Part shown: piece by piece, positions 54,148-61,105 of the stretch
How positions within the stretch are numbered: position 1 is the first letter of the stretch
How the letters are laid out: the number at the start of each line of letters is the position of its first letter
Source: Methyloligella sp. GL2
GTDB taxonomy: Bacteria; Pseudomonadota; Alphaproteobacteria; Rhizobiales; Methyloligellaceae
Direction of reading: 5' to 3'
DNA: 64,000 bases
Assembly: GCF_013341275.1 (NCBI RefSeq)
Contig: NZ_CP054476.1
Coordinates: forward strand, 1,501,501-1,565,500
Made by a program: the position numbers and the translations under genes
Notes under the pieces: model-generated
The model's input: only the letters and a program-made list of their open reading frames with translations
The model's database searches: none
What the model was told of the DNA's origin: nothing

Positions 54148-54912
54148 ATGTTTTCCCTGAAAGGAAAGAAAGCTCTCGTCATCGGTATCGCCAACGAGCA
54201 CTCGGTCGCGTTTGGCTGTGCCAAGGCGTTCCGGGAACAAGGCGCCGAGCTTGCCATCACCTATCAGAACGAGAAGGCGGAGCCATATGTGCGTCCGGTC
54301 GCCGAGGCGCTGGGGGCGGAGATTTTTCTGCCGCTCGATGTGCGGGAGGATGGGCAATACGGCGCGCTGTTCGACCAGATCAAGGAGCGCTGGGGCGGTA
54401 TCGATATCTGCCTTCACTCCATCGCGTTTTGCCCGAAGGACGATCTGCATGCGCGGGTGGTGGATTGCTCGCGCGATGGCTTCGTCACCGCGATGGATAT
54501 CTCGGTCTATTCCTTCATCCGCATGGTGCGCCGCGCCGAACCGCTGATGGCGCCGGGGAGCAGCTGCATGACAGTCTCCTATCTCGGCGCCGACAAGGTG
54601 ATCGAGAATTACAACATCATGGGCCCGGTGAAGGCGGCGCTGGAATCGGCGACCCGCTATATGGCGGCGGAGCTGGGGCCGAAGGGGATCAGCGTCAATG
54701 CGCTCTCGCCCGGGCCGCTCAGCACCCGTGCGGCGTCCGGCATCGCGCATTTCGACGAGCTGCTGGATCAGGCGGCGGAGCGCGCCCCGACGCATCAGCT
54801 GGTGACCAATGAAGAGGTCGGGGCCTATGCCGCGTTTCTTGCGAGCGGAGAAGCCGCCAACGTCACCGGCAGCGTGCATTATATCGACGGCGGCTATCAC
54901 ATCGTCGGTTAG
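54148..54912 (+). CDS. fabI: Enoyl-ACP reductase (FabI)
   Basis: 254 residues from the ATG at 54148 (AGAGG before it; a GTG at 54142 is also in frame). SDR fold with the FabI-type NAD loop GIANEHSVAFG and catalytic Tyr155-(x6)-Lys162 in YNIMGPVKAALE. Catalyses the last reduction in fatty-acid elongation. The sequence is divergent within FabI (DVREDGQYGALF), and alphaproteobacteria often carry two, so this could be the accessory copy. A CAACT / AGTTG dyad lies 40-55 bp upstream. It overlaps the converging hydrolase by 4 bp. Confidence 0.88.
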   Translation: MFSLKGKKALVIGIANEHSVAFGCAKAFREQGAELAITYQNEKAEPYVRPVAEALGAEIFLPLDVREDGQYGALFDQIKERWGGIDICLHSIAFCPKDDLHARVVDCSRDGFVTAMDISVYSFIRMVRRAEPLMAPGSSCMTVSYLGADKVIENYNIMGPVKAALESATRYMAAELGPKGISVNALSPGPLSTRAASGIAHFDELLDQAAERAPTHQLVTNEEVGAYAAFLASGEAANVTGSVHYIDGGYHIVG

Positions 54913-55535
54913 AGCAGCGGTGCAACCGCGTCTTTGACCGCCAGCGCCAAGGCGCGATGGCCGTCGGGATCGAGATGCACGCCGTCGGCTGGGCTCACGC
55001 TCACCGCCTTGCCCGCATCGAGGAAGGCGCAGCCGAACGTGGCCGCCACAACCGCATAGGCCTCGGCCAGTCTCGCCGAGACCGCTTCGCCGCCTTGATA
55101 GGCAAGCGATAGGAAGGGGCTCAAGCTGCCCATCGGCGGCGGCGCGATCAGCAGAGTTCCCGGCGCCGTGCTGCCCGGACCCGCTTGGCTTTGCTGCACG
55201 GCGCGGATCAGCCCGACCATGCCTTGGGCGATATCGCCGGCACTCAGCCGGTAGCGCGGCATGCAGTCATTGCTGCCGAGCATGAGGATGACGAGATCGA
55301 GCGGGGCGTGAGATTCCAGCAGCATAGGCAGGGCGGCGAGACCGTTTCTGCTGGGGCGCACCGGATCGTCGGTGGCCGCGGTTCGGCTGTTCAACCCTTC
55401 CTCGACGATGCGCGCCGCGCCGCCGAGCTCGGCTTCCAGGATGCGGGGCCAGCGCTGCTCCGGCGGATAGCGCGATGCATCCACCGGGTTGTAGCCCCAG
55501 GTCAGGGAATCGCCGAAGCAGAGGATCGTGCGCAT
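54909..55535 (-). CDS. GDSL/SGNH hydrolase (arylesterase-like)
   Basis: 208 residues from the ATG at 55535; a GTG at 55547 would add four. SGNH blocks are all present: GDSLTWGY (nucleophile Ser), the Gly in EEGLNSRTA, LGSNDC (Asn), and ADGVHLDPDGH (Asp/His). No signal peptide, so cytoplasmic. Acts on small esters or acyl groups. It converges with fabI, overlapping by 4 bp. Confidence 0.92.
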   Translation of the reverse strand: MRTILCFGDSLTWGYNPVDASRYPPEQRWPRILEAELGGAARIVEEGLNSRTAATDDPVRPSRNGLAALPMLLESHAPLDLVILMLGSNDCMPRYRLSAGDIAQGMVGLIRAVQQSQAGPGSTAPGTLLIAPPPMGSLSPFLSLAYQGGEAVSARLAEAYAVVAATFGCAFLDAGKAVSVSPADGVHLDPDGHRALALAVKDAVAPLL

Positions 55536-55613
55536 GATCTTGGGCACCCCCGTTAATTCTATGATTCCAAAGTGGCGCTATATGCCCCCGACGGGAGGAG
55601 TTGCGCGCCACCA

Positions 55614-57206
55614 ATGAAAAGAATTCAGAAAACGAGAGACTTTATCATACGCAATCGCTTCACGATTTGGGATGTCGGCGTCTTTCTCCTCGCTGCCTAC
55701 GTTCTCACCTTCTTGGGCGCGGAATACGAACTGCTGACGGCGGAAGGGATGCGGCGCTCGGAGGTCACCGAGCTCGAGCTCGGCGAGCTTTTTGTCATTT
55801 GCTTCATTCTCGGCAGCTATCTCTACGTGATGGTCCGCCGCATGCGGGCCCAGGCGCGCGAAGTGAAACGGCGCCGTGCGGCGGAGAGGCGGGCCCGCGA
55901 GCTTGCCTCGCAAGACCCGCTGACCGGTTTGCCGAACCGCCGAAAATTCGACCAGACCGTGGCCAGGGCGCTCGCCGAGCCACCCGGTGCGGATCGCTGC
56001 CATGCTATTTTCCTGCTCGATCTCAATCGCTTCAAATTCATCAACGACGCGTTTGGCCATCCGGTCGGCGATGAGGTGCTGTGCGAGGTCGGGACACGGC
56101 TGATGGATGCGTTGCGCGAAAGCGGTGCCGATGTCGCCCGGCTGGGCGGCGACGAGTTTGGCATCATCGCCACGCATCTGCTCGGCCCTGAAGCGGCCAG
56201 CGGGATTGCGCTCCGGGTTCGCGACGCGCTGAACGCGCCGGTGGTTGTGGGGGACGTGGAACATGTCGTTGGCGTTGCCATCGGGATCGCTTTGTTTCCG
56301 CGAGATGGAGCCAACGCGGAGGAGTTGATCCGCCGTGCCGATGTGGCGCTCTACCGAGCCAAGACCGATGAAGTCTCCAGCCACCATTTCTTCTCGAAGG
56401 AGATGGATGCGCAAATTCGCGAGCGGTCCTACCTCGAGGCCGAGCTGCGCGCAGCGATCGCCAGCGGTGCGATCCAGCCCTTCTATCAGCCGCTCGCCGA
56501 TCTGAAGAGCAATCGCATTACCGGTTTCGAGATGCTGCCGCGCTGGCACCATCCGAAGATGGGCGACGTGCCGCCGGAGCGTTTCATCCCAGTGGCGGAA
56601 TCTTGCGGTCTCAGCGTGAGTCTCGGCGAGCATTTGCTTCGCCAGGCCTGCCGGGACGCTTGTGGCTGGCCGGCAGAGACGATGCTGAATGTCAACGTGT
56701 CTCCGATCCAGCTGCGGAGCAAGAGCTTCAGCCTGGACGTGCCGGCAATCCTCAGCGAGACAGGTTTGCCGCCGCAGCGGCTGGAAATCGAGATCACCGA
56801 AAACACTCTGGCGCAGGACATGCCCCTGGTCGAAGAAACCGTCGCAGCGTTACGCGCTGCCGGGGTGCGCATTGCGTTGGACAATTTCGGAACCGGCTAT
56901 TCCAGCCTGTATCATTTGCGCAGTCTGAAGTTCGATCGCATCAAGATCGATCGCAGCTTCGTTGCCGCGATGGGGTCGGGCCAAGACAGCACCAGGATCA
57001 TGCGCGCTCTCATGGGCCTCGGTCACGGGCTGGGCGTCGAGATTGCCGCGGAGGGCATCGAAAGCCGGGAACAGCGTGACATGCTGCTCTATGAAGGCTG
57101 CGATTACGGGCAGGGCTTTCTCTACAGCAAGCCGCTGGCGGCTGAAGACGCGGCCGAACTGCTCGGCGAGCCTGCATCGCAGCAGGCGGCAGCCAGCGCC
57201 GTCTGA
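55614..57206 (+). CDS. GGDEF-EAL cyclic-di-GMP protein with altered EAL residues
   Basis: 530 residues. Two membrane helices (about 20-36 and 58-75), then a GGDEF domain with an intact GGDEF (178-182) but no RxxD inhibitory site (SGAD instead), then an EAL domain (about 275-520). EAL is EML (306-308), and DDFGTG reads DNFGTG (Asp423, Asn424), so a metal ligand of the phosphodiesterase is changed; other residues (EITEN, KIDRSF, AEGIES) are kept. It probably makes c-di-GMP, with a weak or regulatory EAL domain. A ribosome-binding site is distant (13 bases). Confidence 0.9.
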   Translation: MKRIQKTRDFIIRNRFTIWDVGVFLLAAYVLTFLGAEYELLTAEGMRRSEVTELELGELFVICFILGSYLYVMVRRMRAQAREVKRRRAAERRARELASQDPLTGLPNRRKFDQTVARALAEPPGADRCHAIFLLDLNRFKFINDAFGHPVGDEVLCEVGTRLMDALRESGADVARLGGDEFGIIATHLLGPEAASGIALRVRDALNAPVVVGDVEHVVGVAIGIALFPRDGANAEELIRRADVALYRAKTDEVSSHHFFSKEMDAQIRERSYLEAELRAAIASGAIQPFYQPLADLKSNRITGFEMLPRWHHPKMGDVPPERFIPVAESCGLSVSLGEHLLRQACRDACGWPAETMLNVNVSPIQLRSKSFSLDVPAILSETGLPPQRLEIEITENTLAQDMPLVEETVAALRAAGVRIALDNFGTGYSSLYHLRSLKFDRIKIDRSFVAAMGSGQDSTRIMRALMGLGHGLGVEIAAEGIESREQRDMLLYEGCDYGQGFLYSKPLAAEDAAELLGEPASQQAAASAV

Positions 57207-57315
57207 GCATGAGGCTTGGCCGGGGGGCGCCGGTCGGCAGTCGCGATCTTCGCTGTTCAAGCGCCGAGTCAACAAACGCACACAGCTTCGTGATCGGCCC
57301 TATAGGCAATCCCCA

Positions 57316-57347
57316 CCGCAGTGTGATCGCGCTCGACCGCACTGTGA
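57316..57347. repeat. 21-bp-spaced direct repeat upstream of a small gene
   Basis: CCGCAGTGTGA (57316-57326) and CCGCACTGTGA (57337-57347) match at 10 of 11 bases with 21-bp period, two helical turns. It lies 65-96 nt before the small exported gene and could be a paired regulator site. Confidence 0.4.
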
Positions 57348-57411
57348 CCCCCGCTCTTCTCCCAGCTTGCTAGGGTCGCCGCCGTCCCCCAGCTCAAGAA
57401 GGATGAGAGCA

Positions 57412-57627
57412 ATGACGAAATATCTTCTGGCCGCGGCGCTGATCGTCGGCTTTGCGGCACCGGCCATGGCAATGGGCCCGTTCTACATCGTCTTCGACAA
57501 GGAGAAGCAGACCTGCTCGATGGTCGATACGGTGCCGAGCGACACCGACAAGTTCGCCATGATGGGCAACTACCGGACCAAGAAGGCTGCCCATATGGCG
57601 ATGGAAGGCATGACCAAGTGCCAGTAG
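57412..57627 (+). CDS. Small exported hypothetical protein (71 aa)
   Basis: 71 residues; ATG at 57412 with AAGGA upstream. Signal peptide (1-20, ending APAMA) then a 50-residue periplasmic domain with two cysteines (TCSMVDT and TKCQ at the C-terminus). It resembles small alphaproteobacterial periplasmic proteins of unknown role. Followed by a strong terminator, so it is monocistronic. Confidence 0.75.
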   Translation: MTKYLLAAALIVGFAAPAMAMGPFYIVFDKEKQTCSMVDTVPSDTDKFAMMGNYRTKKAAHMAMEGMTKCQ

Positions 57628-57653
57628 GTACGCCTTCCGAGCAAGGCGTGTTG

Positions 57654-57690
57654 ACGGCCGTCCTCTGCAATTGAGGGCGGCCGTTTTGCA
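57654..57690 (+). terminator. Intrinsic terminator
   Basis: A 12-bp stem (57654-57665 with 57673-57684, one wobble) with a 7-base loop and a TTTT tail, just after the 71-residue gene. Confidence 0.88.
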
Positions 57691-57862
57691 TTTGCGTAAC
57701 CCAACCGGTGCGGGGGACGGAGGCTTCGGTTGAACCGTCTCGCTGCCCTGACATAATGCCGGCGCAGGGGAGGATTCGGCCCGAACGGCTCGCCGCACTT
57801 GTCGTATTCCTGTGTCGCTCTCCTCCAATAGTGACGCGAACTTTTAGGAGAGGAGGCTCATT

Positions 57863-59674
57863 GTGAGATTTCATTCGGCCATTCTGGCTGCGTTTGTGCT
57901 CGCGGTGGTGAGCAGCACGCCGGCCTTCGCACAATCGGCGGACGATACGTCCGATGCGAAAACGAAGCCGATCGAGGAAGGCACCAATCTCCGCGGCGCT
58001 ACCACGGGACCGACCGATGCGCCCGGCTACGATCACCCCGATCAATATGTTCACCTGAACACGGTGAAGCCGGCGCCGAATATGTACGGTGTCATCCCCC
58101 ATCCGGAGCAGGACAAGGAAGCGGCCGATAAGCTCGCCGAGTTCGTGAAAAAGAACGGCGGCAAGAAGCCGAACTTCCTGGTCTTCCTCTTGGACGATGT
58201 CGGCTGGATGGATCCGGGCTTCAATGGTGGTGGCATCGCCGTCGGGCATCCGACCCCGACCATGAACGAGCTGGCCTCGCAAGGGCTGGTGCTGACCTCG
58301 GCCTATTCGACGCCGTCCTGCACGCCGAGCCGCGCCACCATCCATACCGGCCAGATCCCCTTGCATCACGGCCTGCTGCGCCCGCCGATGTATGGCGAGC
58401 CGGGCGGTCTGGACGGGGCGGTCACTCTGCCGGAGATTCTGAAGAAGTTCGGTTATGTGACCCAGGGCGTTGGCAAGTGGCATATGGGCGAGAACAAGGG
58501 CTCGCTGCCGCAGAATGTCGGCTACGACAATTATCGCGGCTTCCTTGGCGTGTCGGACATGTACACCGAATGGCGCGACGTCTACTTCAATCCGGAGATT
58601 GCGCTCAGCCCCTCCCGCTTCAAGATGATGCAGAAGAAGGACTTCGACCATTACGATGTGGAGTGCACCCCGTCGGACAAGGACAAGTGCAAGAATCTGA
58701 AGCTCATCGATCTGGACTACATCAAGGAGCTCGACGAGGTCTGGACCAAGGTCAGTCTCGATTTTCTTGAAAAGCAGAAGGACAGCGACAAGCCGTTCTT
58801 CCTGTATCACGCGACACGGGGCTGCCATTTCGACAACTATCCGAACAAGAAATGGGCCGGCGCCAGCCGCGCGCGCACCGTCTATAGCGACTGCATGGTG
58901 CATATGGACGATGTGCTGAGCCGTCTCGTCGCCAAGCTGAAGGCGACCGGTCAGCTCGACGACACCATCATCCTGCTCACCTCCGACAACGGTCCGGAAT
59001 GCGAGATCCCGCCCCATGGCCAGACGCCGTTCCGCGGCTGTAAGGGCTCCAGCTGGGAGGGCGGCGTGCGTGCGCCGATGTTCGTCTACTGGAAGGACAT
59101 GATCGCGCCGCGCCGATCGGAGGGTCTGTTCGATCAGGCGGATATCTTCAACACGTTCATCTCGATTGCCGGCGCACCGGGCAAGGAGCTGGCGAAATAC
59201 GTGCCCAGCAAGCGCTATGTCGACGGCGTGGATCAGGCCTCGTTCCTGCTGGCCAAGGACGGCCAGTCGGCGCGCAAGGCCCGCATCTATACGCTGAACC
59301 AGTATCTTTCGGCCGTGCGGGTGGACGAGTTCAAGGTCACGATCACCGCCGAGCTGGAGGACGGCTTCTTCAAGCGCGGCTACACCGGCGGCTTCTCCGG
59401 TCCGGTGGTCACCGATACCGGCGGCGCGGTGATGGTCAACCTCTACACCAACCCGAAAGAGGATGTGAGCATCGGCGTGCGGCATCTGCCGCTGACCGTG
59501 CCGGTGGGCTATGCGCTCGGCGATTACATGCTGGAGCTGATGAAATACCCGCCGAAATTCTCCACCAGCTTCCTGTCCAACAATCCGCCGATCTACGACA
59601 TGATCCCGGAGGTCAAGGAAGACCTGAAGATGGGTCTCGAGGCGTGGAAAAAGAAAGAGCTCGGCGAAGACTAG
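57863..59674 (+). CDS. Secreted Cys-type sulfatase
   Basis: 603 residues from a GTG with GGAGG upstream. Signal peptide (1-23, PAFA). The alkaline-phosphatase fold has metal Asp111-Asp112 (FLLDDVGW) and the formylglycine motif C153-T-P-S-R157 followed by GxxxTG-like HTGQ. Conversion of Cys153 needs a formylglycine-generating enzyme, not seen in this window. DNGPE supplies more metal ligands. Removes sulfate esters in the periplasm or outside. It is followed by a long hairpin, then an outer-membrane barrel gene. Longer than many sulfatases. Confidence 0.92.
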   Translation: MRFHSAILAAFVLAVVSSTPAFAQSADDTSDAKTKPIEEGTNLRGATTGPTDAPGYDHPDQYVHLNTVKPAPNMYGVIPHPEQDKEAADKLAEFVKKNGGKKPNFLVFLLDDVGWMDPGFNGGGIAVGHPTPTMNELASQGLVLTSAYSTPSCTPSRATIHTGQIPLHHGLLRPPMYGEPGGLDGAVTLPEILKKFGYVTQGVGKWHMGENKGSLPQNVGYDNYRGFLGVSDMYTEWRDVYFNPEIALSPSRFKMMQKKDFDHYDVECTPSDKDKCKNLKLIDLDYIKELDEVWTKVSLDFLEKQKDSDKPFFLYHATRGCHFDNYPNKKWAGASRARTVYSDCMVHMDDVLSRLVAKLKATGQLDDTIILLTSDNGPECEIPPHGQTPFRGCKGSSWEGGVRAPMFVYWKDMIAPRRSEGLFDQADIFNTFISIAGAPGKELAKYVPSKRYVDGVDQASFLLAKDGQSARKARIYTLNQYLSAVRVDEFKVTITAELEDGFFKRGYTGGFSGPVVTDTGGAVMVNLYTNPKEDVSIGVRHLPLTVPVGYALGDYMLELMKYPPKFSTSFLSNNPPIYDMIPEVKEDLKMGLEAWKKKELGED

Positions 59675-59690
59675 CCGGCATGGCAAAGGA

Positions 59691-59723
59691 AGAGCCACAG
59701 GCCGCCAGACGGCCTGTGGCTCT
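59691..59723. terminator. 14-bp perfect hairpin after the sulfatase gene
   Basis: The arms 59691-59704 and 59710-59723 are perfectly complementary around a 5-base loop. No T-run follows, so it may be a transcript-stabilising structure rather than an intrinsic terminator. Confidence 0.6.
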
Positions 59724-59907
59724 CCTGACACAGCGGACTGAATAACACGCTCGATGGCGTCAAATGGTAGGTTCTCGCCGCCGACCGGATTTATGGTGCC
59801 GACAATAAGAACACCTGCCTAGAGGCCCGGAATAGGGGCACAATTTCGAGAAGCGAGATCGAGGCAGGACGATTGGGGCAGGGCCGGCAGACGGCTTTGG
59901 GGATTGG

Positions 59908-61071
59908 ATGACCATGTGGGGCGTTTGGCGTTTGGCGTGTTGGGCTCTGGCCGCGGCAACATCCTCCTATGCGCTTGCCGGGGTGGCTGCTACGCCTGCG
60001 GCTGCCGAAGACGCTTCCATCACGAGCCTCGATGGCTGGGAAATCCAGGCGGGCAGCTATGCCTGGCTGCCCTGGGGCGAGGGCAATGTCACGGCGCGCG
60101 GCGTCAAGGCCGATGTCTATGCGACGCCGGGCGACTTTCTCGATGCGATGAAGATGACGGCGTCGTTCCAGGCGCTGGCAAAGCGGGACAAGCTCAGCCT
60201 CTATGGCGACGCCTTCTATGTCGATCTCGGCTATGACGGCGACGTCCTGAAGCAGAGCAATCCGATCGGCAACCTGACCGTGAAAGCGCAAGGCCGGGGC
60301 GGGCTGGATCTGCGCTTCAGCGTCTACGATGTCGGCGCGCGTTATCAGATGTTCGACGTGACGACCGGTTATGGCGATACCAGCTTTTCGCTCGGCGGCG
60401 GCGCCCGTTTCGTCAATGAGAAATTCAATATGCATCTGGGCGTCGACGTCACCGCGACGCGCAACCTGACCCAGCGGGTCGACCAGATGGAAAACCGCAT
60501 CGGCCGCATTCAGAACCGGTCGGAGCGGGTCGCGGCGCTGGCGCAGCTGAACGCGCTGCGCCAGGCGGTGCTCGATCAGCGGGTCATTAATGCGCAGTCT
60601 GCCCGTATTCTGAAGCGCCGGGCCGCCCGCCTGGAGAACCGGCTGAACAAGGTGACGCGGCGCGGCCAGGCGATCGCCGCCATCGAGGCGGTGGAGGATT
60701 TCCGCACCGCGCTGCTGGAGGAGCGGGTGGAACTCGCCAATCGCGACTTCAACGGCGATATCGCTGTGGTGCGCAGCAGCGACACCTATTGGGCCGATCC
60801 GGTGATCTCCGGCCAGTTCGACCACGATTTCGGCAACGGCCAGTCGCTGACGCTGATGGGCGATCTGGGCGGTTTCAACGCCAATGACGATTTCAGCTGG
60901 CAGGTTTTCGTCAGCTATCAGAAAGAAACGACGCTGCTGGGCTTCGACACCACGGCGATCATCGGATACCGGGCGCTTGGCTTGCTTTACGACAAGACGA
61001 CGGGGACAGGCACGACTGGCCTCGATCTCGTGCTGCACGGCCCGGTGGCCGAGCTGGCGTTCCGCTGGTAA
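59908..61071 (+). CDS. Outer-membrane beta-barrel protein with helical insert
   Basis: 387 residues. Signal peptide (about 1-33, ending AAAED). The mature part has amphipathic strands (WEIQAGSYAWLPWGEGNV, LSLYGDAFYVDLGYDG, VGARYQMFDVTTGYGD, FDTTAIIGYRALGLLYDK) and ends in Phe-Arg-Trp, the aromatic C-terminal residue typical of BAM substrates. Residues about 190-280 are a charged, all-helical insert (RVDQMENRIGRIQNR, RRAARLENRLNKVTRR) likely forming a coiled coil outside or inside the pore. No close family recognised. Followed 34 nt later by the multihaem cytochrome gene. Confidence 0.72.
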   Translation: MTMWGVWRLACWALAAATSSYALAGVAATPAAAEDASITSLDGWEIQAGSYAWLPWGEGNVTARGVKADVYATPGDFLDAMKMTASFQALAKRDKLSLYGDAFYVDLGYDGDVLKQSNPIGNLTVKAQGRGGLDLRFSVYDVGARYQMFDVTTGYGDTSFSLGGGARFVNEKFNMHLGVDVTATRNLTQRVDQMENRIGRIQNRSERVAALAQLNALRQAVLDQRVINAQSARILKRRAARLENRLNKVTRRGQAIAAIEAVEDFRTALLEERVELANRDFNGDIAVVRSSDTYWADPVISGQFDHDFGNGQSLTLMGDLGGFNANDDFSWQVFVSYQKETTLLGFDTTAIIGYRALGLLYDKTTGTGTTGLDLVLHGPVAELAFRW

Positions 61072-61105
61072 CCCCACCGCAGTCAATTCCGCTATTATAT
61101 AAGGG

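Noticed and set aside
57269-59731. 820-codon minus-strand ORF
   Set aside because: Antisense shadow of the sulfatase, His/Arg-rich with no domain.
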